Shown in pieces: positions 11,521 through 24,388 of a stretch of DNA of 64,000 bases. Made by a program: the position numbers and the translations under genes. The notes under the pieces were generated by a model, which worked only from the letters and a program-made list of their open reading frames with translations, was not told the origin of the DNA and made no database searches. Origin of the DNA: Melieria omissa (taxonomy: Eukaryota; Arthropoda; Insecta; Diptera; Ulidiidae); assembly GCA_963971225.1 (NCBI GenBank), contig OZ020269.1:11866701-11930700 (forward strand). The letters run 5' to 3'. Position 1 is the stretch's first letter; every line of letters starts with the position of its first letter.

Positions 11521-13557
11521 TTAAAGCATTGAAATTGAACTCAAAGCATACCAGTATTTTCTATGTTCCAACAAATAAACCGTAATGTTAAATATTTGAG
11601 AACTTTAATCAACCGTCAAACAAGTTTGTAAGGCAACAAACTTAACTGATTGATTGATTTGATTTGATTTGATTATGGTTGCTGTTTCACAGTGTTAGCA
11701 AACAAACAGAAACAAAAATTTTCAAACCTTTCTTCGTTCTTTCATGCTATGTGGTGCACCGAATAAGCCACTTTGTGTATTAATAGAAAGTTTTGTAAAA
11801 CTTTTTGATATTTGCATTTCCAACGTGCTCCAACGTGTTTTAACTGGTTAAAAAGATGAGAAATGTTGCTGAGAGAAATGCGTAGGCTTACATGGAGACT
11901 TTGTTCAAACATACAATTCAATTTGAAGCAAGAATTGTTTTGTATCCTTGTTAGTTCAGAAACTTTTCGGACCAGCCTCGTTTGTTTGTCAAATATTTCC
12001 CTAATCCGACCAAACAAAGCTTGAGCAAAAGTTTTGCGAATAACACAACCACATTCTTGCGTGACGTTATTAACTGCACAAACTTTGTTCAATACACGCA
12101 CATGGTCACCCTAATGCCGGCCGCATCAAGTACAACGCCATATTTCACTGTACTTATCTCCATCTTGCTGCCAAACTAATTCCACACAACTGCACAAACA
12201 CACTGAAAGCATTAGCCCACAACGCACACAAAGACACACAAAACATACAACATTATTTTCATACAAATAAATTTGTTGTTGCGTGCGTGTATGTTTGTTG
12301 TGCTTGTGTGTGTTTGCATTTCTAGTTCATATACTTTACATACTCATTCGCTTGGTCGCTGCGTTTTGCTTTGCTTTTACCTTCTTTCTACTCGTTATTC
12401 TGTTTTATTTTTCTTGCGCTTTTTTATGCTTTTTGATTATTTTCCTTTGTGTATGTGTATTTGTATGCTACGCCATTTTGCGTTTGCTCCACAGACTGTT
12501 CAGGGTTAAGTTTATGGCAACCGACCGATGTATATGTGTGTGTAGTGCAGCTGTATTTGTGCATACATACAAACGTATGTATTGCTTAACGTTTCGGCTG
12601 TAATTTTTTTCTAAGGTTGGCGCACGTAACAGAATCGTTTTGCTATGTATGTGCTTTGTTGTTGCCTGTACCCACACATGTGAATTTACATAAGTACATA
12701 TGTATATGTATGTACTTATGAGTGTGTTTCTATTGTAGCTTATTTACATCAGTTTTGTGTTTGAGTTAATCCTTTTCTTTTGTTTCATTTAAATAATTTA
12801 TTTTAAAGCCTTTTGTGAATTGTTTATGGCTTGTTTGTTAGTTTTTGCGGTGTTTTCGGTTTTTTGTTTGTAAGTTTTTGTTTTAATGCGGTTTATTGTT
12901 TGTCACTTTTTATACTATGCCCCAATCAATTCCAGCAAAATGTAAATATTTATTTGTTATTTATTGGACTTTTGTTTTTTTTTCATATGCCAGTTTTTTA
13001 CAAAATTTTGCACATCACAATTTTTGCGCGCTTTTTTCATGTGAAAATACACACAAATTTATGGCAAAGTTATTTTTCATTACGCAACATAAACTGGATT
13101 AAAAAGCTAAATATTAAACTTGAATATTTCGAAAATTGATTGAGTGGTTTAGTTTAAATTGTTGTTAACTATGTGAGATTTGGAAAGTCACCATTCCACC
13201 ATTCACACCATTGAGTTAACTTTTTTGTGTTAAATATTTAAGGAAAAAATATAGGAAAATCCAAATTCAAACGAAGGAAACAGAGTTTGAGTGGCAAAGT
13301 GGCTTATTTGTGTGACTGTTATTCTTAGAAATGAAAGAAAAATTTCTGTTAAGAACATAAGCTGCACACCTCTTTGGGCTAAAAATTCGGCTTAAAATTA
13401 ATTCAGATTTGTTGCTCAATAAGGACTTAGTGTCACTAGAATTTTTAAGATAAAGGCGTAATATCATAAGAGTTGGGTAAATCTTATATAATAGAGGACA
13501 TTTCGTAGCTCAAGTTAAGCAAAAGGCCAAAGAAACGCAACCTGGCCAGCGATCCAG
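11521..13557. other. Non-coding DNA, no gene recognised
   Basis: AT-rich unique sequence. (GATT/GATTT)n lies near 11645-11675, T-rich stretches at 12270-12460 and 12780-13000. A perfect 12-bp inverted repeat CATAAGTACATA / TATGTACTTATG lies at about 12688-12719. Open frames of 60-120 codons show no family signature. Confidence 0.5.
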
Positions 13558-14085
13558 GCCATCACATCACATCACGTCGCATTACATCACATCATATCAC
13601 ATCACATCACATCAAATCATATATGTAACATCACATTACATCACATCACATCACATCACATCACATCACATCACATCACATCACATCACATCACATCACA
13701 TCACATCACATCACATCACATCACATCACATCACATAACATCACATCACATCACATCACATCACATCACATCACATCACATCTCATCAAATAAAATCAAA
13801 TTAAATCACGTCACATCAAAATACATCAAACCAAATCACATCAAATCACATTACATAACATTAAATCACATGAAATCACATCAAATCACATCACATCACA
13901 TCACATCACATCACATCACATCACATCACATCACATCACATCACATCACATCAAATCAAATCAAATCAAATCAAATCAAATCAAATCAAATCCAATCAAA
14001 TCCCATCAAATCAAATCACATCAAATCAAATCACAACACAACACAACACAAGACAACACATCACATCACACCACATCACATCTAC
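13558..14085. repeat. Mixed (ATCAC)n / (ATCAA)n pentanucleotide array
   Basis: About 100 pentamers. They are mainly CATCA/ATCAC, with a run of ATCAA units at about 13949-14030 and an ACAAC/ACAAG segment at about 14031-14060. The middle (13635-13770) is almost pure. The edges carry several variant units, the usual picture of an array homogenised from the centre. Confidence 0.97.
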
Positions 14086-16332
14086 GATGGCACGCCTATG
14101 AAATGTTTTTGGTGTTAAAAACTTCCAAATATCTGTTTGAAATCCTGTTATCCTTGAACAATAATCCTGTGTACGCAACTTTTAATAGTATCCAATATTG
14201 ATTGTTATAAGCCCATCCTAATCATTGCATTGAGGAAGAAGGTTACCCTTCTTAGAACATATAGTTTGGATAGACTAAGCCAATTTAATCAATACAAACA
14301 CAAAGCAACACAGCCTATGTTCTTCTAGAAAGAACCAAGTACACATAAAAGTTCTCTGAATCCCATTTTGAAAGTTTTCCGTATAATGTGGCTTGCTTTC
14401 AAACAGACCTCATATGCGTCTCTTAAGTAGAACTAGAACTTCCTAATTGGCAATGAAAAGCAGTCCAACTTAATCTCACTTACATTCTAAAACAATTCAT
14501 GTATTTATTTAAAATGCTTCAATTATTTTGTTCAACAACCTGCCATTGTTTTAGTCAATCAAATCTAATGGAACTAACAACCAAAATAATTAAATTTTAC
14601 AAATAATTGAAATTTTTCACAACACTCTTCAAATCACTTCACTGCAACACAATTTGCATATATTTCCTGTTCATTCATTCATTCTATCGTATCAACAAAT
14701 TGTGTTGCTTTCTTTTAGTTCGCTCGACCACGCTTCAGCTGTTTGCTGCACAAATCAGTGCATGCATTTAGGCGTAAAACAATTAGCAATTTGCCTGACA
14801 CTCTGACAGGCCAACAATTGAACAATTTTTGCTGCAGTGCTGTCCACCCGTTCACATTCTCTGTGTTGCCTATTCGTTTCAGCTTGTAAATTAATATTGC
14901 ATGGTGCAAGTTTCCAGTACGTTTCGCCTGTTTCAACAACCGAGCTGCCTTTGCTCACTTAAGACTTGATGCAATTTTTGTAGTGTTTCCTTCTTCTCAG
15001 CACACACTCACACACAGCACTCACACATACAACATACACACATACAGCAGACACACAGTTCCAATCAACTGCACTGAACTCGTCTCAATTCAACTGCACC
15101 AAACTGCCATCGAGCACACAGTGTGCACAGTTTATACATTTTTAATTCGTCTTGCAAATTGTCTTGCAAATAAAACTTGTCTGCTCACAGCTCTGACTCG
15201 GCTCGTTCGTGCGGCTATCTGTCTGATGCTTAATTCGGCTTCCGTTTAGCCACTTGTCGAGCCAACACTACGAACAGTGGCCAGTGTTGCCCACGCTGCT
15301 GCTCTGCCTTTTTCTCTGTTTTTGTTCAGCTGAAGGTTTGCTTGGCTGTGTTTCTTTATGTGTGTGTGAGTGTCTAATTGAATTTAGCTGCTCGTTGTTT
15401 TGACTGGCAGATTTTCTGGAAAACTTCTGATTGATTTTCATTTAATATGATAAACTCAGCATTGTTCACCATTATGGCAGCAGCAATGCTTAACAGTGAC
15501 ACGTTTTTAATTAAAACAATTGAAAACTTGAAAGGTTTCAATGGTTGCAAAAATAAATGCAAAATCAAAGTAGTGGCTTCAATTTATATGAAACTGGATG
15601 TATATGTAGATGTGTTTAGGTACGTTTGTAATTGTATATATTTTCAAATATTTAGAGTCTAATATGCAAATGTTTTCAGCCGCAATCGGATACGAATTTT
15701 CAATAAGTTTGCATGAGAAGAATGCAACATTCGAATTGAATGTTTGCCATTATTTACGATAGTTAAATAAATTATTATGACCTAAAACAAAGCTTATAGC
15801 AATTCAAGAATTTGTAGGATTTTGTATTTCAATTGAATAAATGAATAAAGAAAATTCAATAAAATGTAAAGGTAAAGGAAAACAAAAAATTTATATCTCA
15901 CACACACCCAATCGATCTAAATGAGTGAATAAGAAACGACTTACAAATAATTTCCTTCAAGTGTTTTGCAATAAAATGTTCAAAATCCTAATTTTAAGTG
16001 CCTTTTCTTCCGCTTACCCCTTTTTCATGTGTGTGTGTGTGTGTGTGCCTTCATGTCTTTCAGCTACCCATAACAAATACGAAACTTCGTTAGCGACCAC
16101 TCAAGTCAAGTGCTTAAAATCGCACGCAAGTCACTCTTCACTGGTTCGTTCAACAACAACTTTCAACTACAATCGACCGCCAACCAACTTGTGTCATACC
16201 AGCAGATTGCTTCCTCGTTTTTGCCCCTCTCGTGTTTAGCGCTTTGTCGAACGAATTCCTTGAATGGCCAGCAAGGAATTCAACGAAACCGAATTTGTGC
16301 AAATGCTGCAGCATTAAATTGTGCATAGATGC
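14086..16332. other. Non-coding DNA, no gene recognised
   Basis: No gene, tRNA or repeat family was recognised apart from CA tracts near 15000-15060 and GT at 16028-16047. Two overlapping minus-strand frames at 14715-14958 have no family signature. Confidence 0.5.
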
Positions 16333-16490
16333 CAGTGGCGCACAAAGAATTTCATTTTAGGAGTGAAGGACTTCATACACAAATTTTGAGGCAAATTCCA
16401 TTTACAACCATATTTGTATTTCAAAACGTTTTTAACAGACATTTAGGGAAGTTTGAGGCCCTCAAACCCCCTCTTACCTCTGCGCCACTG
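16333..16490. mobile_element. 158-bp MITE-like element with CAGTGGCGCA termini
   Basis: The left end is CAGTGGCGCA and the right end is its perfect complement TGCGCCACTG (10-bp inverted repeats). It is flanked by ATGC at 16329-16332 and 16491-16494, a possible 4-bp target duplication. A GGCCCTCAAACCCCC motif near the right end also occurs in altered form at 7086. It carries no coding capacity, so it is non-autonomous. The superfamily is uncertain: the CAGTGGC ends suggest hAT-like, but the duplication is not 8 bp. Confidence 0.6.
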
Positions 16491-17035
16491 ATGCACACAC
16501 AAAAAGACAAACATTCACTTTTGACAGCACCCAGCCGCCTCGGTTGCCTTTGCCACAACTTTTGTTGTTGTTGTTATTGTTGTTGTTGTTGCTATTATTG
16601 CTGTTGCTGTCGTTGTCGCTGTCATGTTGGTTCTGCATCATCAGATTTTGTAGTTGAATTATTTGTCAGTTGCTTAGAATTTACATGTATTTGTTGTTAT
16701 TATTTGTAGTAGTTGAGTTTATTGTTGTTGTTGTTGCTTTCAGTGCTGAATTTGTTAAAACTTAATTTATGTACACGCAGCGGCTTGAAGAGTCGATTTT
16801 GCATACGAAATTACACACACAAACACGCACACACGAAGGCACACAGCCGTGTTTGAACTGTGACGTGATGCCCTGTAGGAAATTTTGAGCAAAAGCAAAC
16901 CGTTTGTCTCGAGTTGGGAGTAAAATTTAATTTATTACAGTTGACCACTTGAGAAGTAAGGATCTAGGTATATTTTTTCGTTCTATTACTTGTTCAAGGA
17001 ACAGTTGTTTGTCTTCCTATTCGTTTGATTTTCTC
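16491..17035. other. Non-coding DNA with GTT runs
   Basis: (GTT)n-type tracts lie at 16560-16625 and 16680-16740, with a CA tract at about 16815-16835. No gene was recognised. Confidence 0.55.
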
Positions 17036-17520
17036 TTAACCCATTGCTGCCGGGTACCAGTTCCGCCCATACGATTTTGATAAAATTCCATACACAACCT
17101 GGAATTGACCCAAAATGATCAGAAACATTCAGCTTTCTCTCTCTGCTCGTTGCTGAGATATTCATTGGGTATTTTGTACCCAATAAGCAGCAATGGTAGC
17201 TTTTTTCCATACTTTTTAAAGTGATCAGCTAAAGAAGTATTGTTTACAGGTGAGTTAGGAGGCAGATTTTTGTGAAGTTCTAAGGCCACTACGTTTCGCC
17301 ACATTTTCCACTTCCAGAAAATTCACAATTTTTGGAGTCTGGTAACTCTAGCTAGATGGCGAAATCTTAGGGTGACCTCTACTAGACTAAGGTAGTTCCA
17401 TCTTTACTCCAACCATTCCTATTAATGATTTTGAGATATCTCTACCACGAACTTTTCTGTGATTAAAAAAAAATTAAATTTCATGGGAAAATTGTTACCC
17501 ATTAGGCAGGAATGGGTTAA
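17036..17520. mobile_element. piggyBac-like MITE flanked by TTAA
   Basis: TTAA lies at 17036-17039 and 17517-17520 around a 477-bp element. Its ends are CCCATTGCTGCC (left) and the complement of CCCATTCCTGCC (right), matching at 11 of 12 positions. TTAA target sites and CCC-starting ends are the signature of the piggyBac superfamily. A subterminal copy of the end motif (acccaataagcagcaatgg, 17178-17196) resembles the right end. Two short minus-strand frames inside (for example 17119-17304) have no transposase motif I recognise, so it is treated as non-autonomous. Confidence 0.75.
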
Positions 17521-17791
17521 TAGAATCTCCGAAAATGTTCAGATTGATTTTCTAGTTTAAAAGAATCGATTCATGTATTCGTGAAATCTTTTTTATAAGT
17601 AGCTTCACTTTTATTTTCCTTAATTCTGACGTATATATCTTTATTTAAAGTATGTTCAACTTAGCCTATAAGAATTTGTATTGTATTCATTGGTTAATTT
17701 AAATTAAATAAATAAATAAAATACCTTTCGATGAATTCAATTCAGTTTTCAATGTAGGTACTCAATTTTGGTTTGGGTTTGAATTCAAATT
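17521..17791. other. Non-coding DNA
   Basis: AT-rich sequence between the piggyBac-like MITE and the LINE relic. No feature was recognised. Confidence 0.5.
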
Positions 17792-18170
17792 TAGGTTAGT
17801 TAGGATAGTTAGGAAACCGTACTTCAATGCGAAGTCAAAAATGGCTCATTATGAATTCCTTCCTAGTTTTCTCTGAAGCTAACCAAGAGTCTCAATCCGA
17901 GGCAAACTAGTTCGAACTTTTAATGAACGAGAGCAGAACCGAGTCTTCATCGCACTAGCCATGTCCTTTAGGAATTTTGACCTTAGAGTATACACTCGAC
18001 ATTTCCATAGAGTCGAGCAGTGGCTCAGCAAGTGTTTTATCTTCTCTACCTCTTCCTCATTTGCACAGCTTCTACAGTCATCAGTGCACAAGAGGCGCCA
18101 TTTAATAGGCATGGAGTCAGTAACGCTGTGTCCTGCAATGAGTCCGATGAGCTGCTAACTAGAGATTGGA
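17792..18170 (-). pseudogene. LINE relic: C-terminus of the RNase H-bearing polyprotein plus 3' end
   Basis: On the minus strand an open frame (18112-17879, and open further upstream) reads GLIAGHSVTDSMPIKWRLL and then CRSCANEEEVEKIKHLLSHC. This is the C-terminal CxxC...H...C segment also present in the LINE at 50332-51354 (CRGCGSEEEEETVLHLLCQC). After the stop come CATAATGAGCCAT and then a TATCCTAACTAACCTAAA end at about 17792-17815. The other family members end in the same way, in repeated CCTAAC. It is 5'-truncated and contains only the last fifth or so of the protein. Confidence 0.68.
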
Positions 18171-21100
18171 CACAGCAACTTCCAAACAACAACAAATCGG
18201 AACAACAACATCAACAATAGGAACAACAAAACGCTTTTTACAAGGACAGCGAGGTCCATAGTGCATGGTAGATGCTTCAATCGATGCAACTACGCCATGG
18301 TGACTCAATTTCCTTGTCAATGTCAATGTCCTTGTCAAGCTATCCTATGTATGTTCATGTACAGAGTAGATATCGAAAATAGTTTAATAGTTATTCACTT
18401 TTGTAATGGGCAACGCGACTCCAATTTCTTATTATCTCCCACTCCAGTTTAGCATCTTTGTGTACTTCGAAGTGTTAGCGTAGTTATTGCATCCAAAGTG
18501 ACATTATAAAAAGGAATCCTCTATATAGAGAAATGCGGCTAACAAGAACTTCTTAGCGTTCAGCGATTTTTAAATGGTCTGAACAACTTTGTGAAGGATA
18601 GATTTACCTCTCAAATGTGCATGTTGTGCCTCACAGAGTCCACTGCACTCTTCTGACATAAATGTCTCCCAGCCATTTTGGAAAATTCAGAAAGAACAAT
18701 GAGTGGCTGATTGGTCTTAAGTCCTTTGCAGTTATGTGGTTCGACTTTCCTGCTTTAAAAACCTTAACATGGAACATATCTTTGCTGAAGAGATTCACGA
18801 AAGATTCTCGCAAATTCACACTTTGATTACTACTTTCTTGGACCATTGCAAAGTGATTCCTTCCATACACAAAATTCCAAAAATTTATAGTCTCAGAATT
18901 TAAGGATTGTTATGTCATTTGAAAGATAAAACTCCAACTAAAAAAACTCCGAAAAATCTGTGCAAAAAAATAATCAGTGTCTATACAAAAGCGGCTCAGA
19001 GTTGAAACTTTTTTCACAAAATAATGTAAACACATGTTTTCTGTTTTTTAGTCTATTGAGGAAAAAAATATATTAAAATACATGGTTACCAAGAAGTTGC
19101 TAAAGAAATGATGTGGCCATTGTTTTCTCAAAATTTGCAAAGCTGAGGCCTTTTTACTTCGCCTAATTGTTCTTACTCAAAAACCTGAAAATTGGCAAAA
19201 CTTAGAGGGAAATATCTAAAAAGTATGTGAAAGTAAGATCCTGGGTTTTTTATTTTAAAAAGCATTCATTCTTTGTCAGATAATATAACTAGATCCTCCG
19301 ATATCTTCCTATCTCAGGAAATAATTTTATTTGAAAAGTGGTCTAAACACCTATTTTTCGACCAAATTTATTTTATTCAATCCTAAAAGTATGCAATCAG
19401 CACGAAAAATTGAAAAAACTGCACAAATGCAAAACGTAAATCTATTCTTATAATTTTTATATGGCTTGAAGGTGTCAATCGCCTCCCTCGGTTTTGTCCA
19501 AATGCTATTTCGTTCCCTAATGCTGCCAAGGTTATGAAATATCACATCTAACACCTTACGCAGTTATTTGTATTCTCCCCTTTTTTGTGTGATAACTTTC
19601 TCGCTGGGCATTTCCTGTGTGGGTGTTCTTTCTATATTACAAACACATACATACATTCATGTATGTACGATTACATGCGTCGCCACATGCATAATGCGTG
19701 AGTAGCTTTACGAATGTCCTTGAAAGGACTCAAAATGTGCTTATTGAATATTCCTGTTTGTGAATCGTAAATCCTATTTTGGTCATGTTTACAGGCAGCC
19801 AACTGCGACAGCAACAGCACCAACAACCATATCACTAACAACAACAACAACTGTTACTACATCAAAAACAATAACAACAAGTGCCAGCCGCATTACAATA
19901 ACAACAACAAAAACTGAAACTTGCATAATAATAATCACCAACAGCTGTCATTGTTGGCTGTCACTGTGGCGTTGAATGTTGCTTCAGCGATTGCTGCTGC
20001 TGTTGATGTGCGTTTATTGTTGTTCTTGTTGTTATTGCTGCAGATTTTCAACGTATGTGAGTCATTGTTGTTGTTGGTGCGAGGTTGTCAGTGTTTTCGC
20101 AGCAACGAGCGAACGCTCTGCTCATTAGGCAATTACCGTAATCCCTGCGCTCAAGGAATATTCATGCCCGTTTCGCTGTTGCTGTCGCTGTTGGTGTTGC
20201 TGTCGCCTCGCCTGGCTGTCGCCTGTCGACCCAACTATGTGACAGTTTGAGTTGAGGTTTTGCTTCGGCGACTTTAACAATTTCGCTTGCATGCTTTTGT
20301 CTATTTGTGTCTTTAGCTGTGAGTCCATGTGTGCGTGTGTCTGTGTGTGAGTGAGTGTGTTTGTGTGACGTAGTGGCATGTGTGATTTTAATAGTGCAAG
20401 ATCAACTACTCGTAACTTTAACTTGCACAGCTACTGACAGCGCTGTCAATTGAAAGAGAAGTGTGGTTGGGCTATTTATTTATTTATTTATTTATTTACT
20501 TGTTTGTTCATCAAATGCGACAAATTGCAATTCGTTCAAGTTGCAATTTAAATAAGCAAACAAAGCGGTATTTGCAACGTGGTTTTGAATGAATTGTTAT
20601 AAGAAATTGTTTATTAAAAGTAGTAGCAGACTTAATGCAGCTAAGAAAAAGATAACTAAACAAAATCTCAATTGCAAGAAAACTGATCTCAGGACGTGGC
20701 TACAACCAATATGGATGCCCGTTTAAAATAACTGAACTCACATGGTCACAGTACTCCAAACACCCAAACACTGCACTCAAGTTCTGATGCACTTGAAGTC
20801 AAGTCATGCAGTGGCAACAACAACTGTGGTGTCTAACAAGGCCAACAAGTGTCATTTACCAAACATTCGAGGCCACAGCTAATAAGTGTAAAAATGCATA
20901 AGTATGTGTGAGTGTGAGTGTGTGTGAGTGCGTCTGACACTGCACTCGAATCGGTAATGGCAACAATACCGATTGAGTGTGTATATATTTAAGTAAAAAC
21001 AAACAACAACAACAACGATTGGTAAATAAAAACTGCAGTGAAATTGGCGCATAACCGTAGCAACAACAACAATGACCACCACTGACCCAATATAACAAAT

Positions 21101-22700
21101 AATCTGCTGAAAGCAAAAAAACAACTTACCGACATCATTGACACAAGTGGCAACGAGAAAGCACGAAAAAGGCATAAACGATAAAAATCTTTTTGAAGTG
21201 AGAGAACAGCAAAAAAAACTATATAAATAAAAGAAAGGTAAAAACAAAAACAAAATAATGGCAAAAAAAAGACAGAAACAAACACAGAAAAGTCGCCAAA
21301 AACACAAAGAAAAAGTTGCGCAGAATATTCAATTTAAATAAGTAAAATAAAAAGAACCGTTTAGAAGACAAAGTGAAAATTGCATCAAATAGCAATGCGA
21401 CAAAGAAGAAACGTTGAATGCACTGTACATTTGTTGCTTCAAAGGGGTGACAACACTTGACAGTGGTAAAACCGGCCGTCAACACTGTCAACGCAGCCAA
21501 AAGGCCCAACAGAAATTTTCTTTTTGTTTTATCTTTGAAATTTTTAGCACTTTGATTCTGTTTCGGTTCTATTGAAGCAACCAAAACCAGTTCTGTGTAT
21601 CAACAACAAAAATTTAGCAACGTAAATAGTGAAAGTAAAGAATATAAAGAAAATAAAGAAAGCTAGTTGTCAACAACAGCTTCCGAAAATTAAGAACAAT
21701 CAGTAAAGGATGGAACTTTTATCTTTTAGGTTCATTGCATGTCCTGAGTTTGACTTCATTTTTTAACTGTTTGTGCTGTTTATTTTTTAATTTTTTCTGT
21801 TGTTAAGACAATATTTTGTAAATCAAAGTTCTTTGTTCTTCATAAAGTCCATGTTTAGTTTTAAGTTTTTAATATTCAATATTTATATCTACGGTTAATC
21901 CAAGTTAATTTAAAATTTAATAAAGCCTTTTTTGCAACCAAGGAGCCAAGATGTCTTGGTATCAAACAAGCAACTAAGACACAGACATCTAAGAACCAAA
22001 GAACTGAAATCTTTCATCCTTATCCTTATGATTCTAATCTAGGAGCCAAAATGGCCAAGTTACCATACCAAAGAACTGAAACTCATTATCCCAGATCATT
22101 CGATTCCGAAATCTCTCCTCTGACTCTTTTGTTTGGAAAATATTCACAGCAACTGGTGTCTACCAGGTCTCTGTGTTCAATAGTCTGTCTGATGGTTATT
22201 GACTAAAAAACACTCCCTGTTCGGAGATTTACCTAAACAAACCACGGATGGTGAGCCAACCTGCTTCTAATCACTTTTTTCTTTTGCTTTATCACTCCGC
22301 TTGAGAGCATAGGACCTCAACAAGGCTACACAAAATAATATGGCGTTTAGTAATCTTCTATAAGGTTCACAAAATGATCTGCCGTGATGAACACAATGCA
22401 CAAAAAAACGTCAGCATTGCATAGAAAGCCAGGGAGTAGACAAATTAGCTGGCAGAGAAAGTTCGACCAGTAGACCTCGCGAGTCCTGGAGAAGGACAGA
22501 CGACCATTATGCTGTTCAATTAGGACTTGGCTTGAAAAAGTTAATGCAGTGAGCAAAATCCAAACTAGGTAACGCGTGGAAGAGGCCTATGCCTTTAGTT
22601 AGATACTTCTGGGGTTTCAGGAAGCGTTAATGATAAGTAAGACAGAGCTATCAGAGTTTCTGATTGAAAGGCTAGAAACAAAATGCTCTGTCGACTCGTT
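18171..22700. other. Non-coding DNA, no gene recognised
   Basis: Unique AT-rich sequence with CAA/GTT-rich patches at 18180-18230, 19800-19930 and 19975-20060. (TTTA)n lies at about 20475-20500 and GT tracts near 20330 and 20905. A degenerate two-copy phrase (AGGAGCCAA(G/A)ATG ... CAAAGAACTGAAA) occurs at 21941 and 22039. The open frames of 100-140 codons on the minus strand at 20850-21580 are Phe/Leu-rich low complexity and not convincing. Confidence 0.5.
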
Positions 22701-22789
22701 CAAAATTCAAATTGAATTTCGTCCGCATATACAAAAAATTTATTCTCGTATTGGTCCTCAGATTGGTTCAAAGACTGGTAAAAATGAAT

Positions 22790-23110
22790 GGCCATACAAC
22801 TAAAACTACAACAACAACAGTAATAACTCCTATTACAACTACTACAACAACAAATATGACAGTGCAACATCAACTAAATACAACTAAAACAACAACAACA
22901 AATATGAAAACGCAACATCAACTAAAGACAACTACAACAACAAAAAATATGAAAACTCTACATCGACTAAAGAGAACAACAACAAATATGAAAACGCAAC
23001 ATCAACGAAAGAAAACTACAGCAACAACAAATAACAAATATGAAAATGCAACATTAACTAAAGACAACTAAAAAAACAACAACTATAAAAATGCAACAGG
23101 AACTAAAGAC
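22790..23110. repeat. CAA-rich minisatellite, units of roughly 45-60 bp
   Basis: Repeated blocks read CAACATCAACTAAAGACAAC, then (AAC)n, then AAATATGAAAA. Clear copies start near 22865, 22913, 22960, 23000 and 23047. The plus-strand frame 22712-23071 translates this as repeated TTTNMKTQHQLK and looks like a by-product of the repeat, not a gene. CAA-rich low complexity continues to about 23530. Confidence 0.78.
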
Positions 23111-23529
23111 AACTATAACAATGAAAATGGTTACAACGGCTACTACAAAAACAACAGTAATCATTTCTGCAGTTACACCTTTCCACAAAACCTACTTTAA
23201 CAAAAACAAGCAACAACCATAGCAACAACAACTGTAACAATTTCTACTTTAAAAAAACTGTCACTACAACAACAACAACAAATATAACAACAACAACAAT
23301 CTAAAATAACAATCGCTATACGAAATAAGAACAAATAGTAACAACAAATACAACATAGAACAACTGTACCGACTACTATTTACTACAACAACACTAACAA
23401 CAGAAACTTAAAGAGCGTAAAAGGAAATATGAACAACAACAACAACAAATATGAACATCTAAAATAGTTACAAATAGTTGGGGAAAAAATTCAAAACAGT
23501 AGAGCGAGAAAACTTCAACAACAACAACT

Positions 23530-24317
23530 AAAACACACAACATTGTTTCGTTGGTCTGTGGTGGTGGCATCTCTCAAGCCAGCACACAACGCAGCAAAAC
23601 ACAATAGCAACGCAGCGACGATTTGTGTGGGCAGCAGCACACTTTAAGTTGGCTGCGTAAATGTTGCTGCGGCTGGCAACGCCCACTGTCTGCCGCTGCT
23701 GTCGCTGAGCAGTTGAGCAAAGCACGTGCTCAAGTGTTGTGTGTCTCTTTTGCGTGTGTGTGTATGTGTGCGACTTCCTTTCAACTCTTAACACCAGCCG
23801 TTATGCAGTGAACCCATAAAAAAACAAAAAATAAATAAAAATAAAATACAAAAACAAAAACAATGAAAAACTGCCAAAACAAAATTGAAGATGTAAAAGA
23901 TGTGAATTGTTCGTTACACAGAAAACGGTTAAGTGTGAAAATAGTTTCGTATTTCATGTTGAAATCTTTTAGTGCTCTTCACACACACGCACACATAGTC
24001 CAAGCATTGCTGCGTTGTCGTCATAAAACAAAAATAAAATCGCAAAGCAACTAAACTAAAACATAAAACTGGCGCTGCCGGACGTTGCACTCTGCACTCC
24101 GCACTTTTCCCATAGTTTGCCTCGCAATGTCGGCGTTCTCGTGCGCCGCATTTCCTGCAACATTTTCGGCCACTTCAACAATTGGCGCAAACTTGCTACA
24201 TGCTTTTTAAGATTCATTGTTGTTGTTGTTGTTACTGTTTGAGTTAGTGCTGTCGGCTGTTGTCGGTTGGTGTACATCATTGCACATTTTGTGTTTGTGT
24301 GCGTCTTGCTATTGTCG

Positions 24318-24388
<71 letters not shown>

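Noticed and set aside
13870..14118. 82-codon frame of SHHIT repeats
   Set aside because: Translation of the ATCAC array.
22380..22600. Possible RTE-type LINE end
   Set aside because: Short Arg-rich words only; no motif in order and no frame long enough.
22712..23071. 119-codon Thr/Lys-rich frame that could be taken for a mucin-like protein
   Set aside because: It follows the CAA-rich minisatellite and continues in other frames as similar repeats; no start context or signal peptide.
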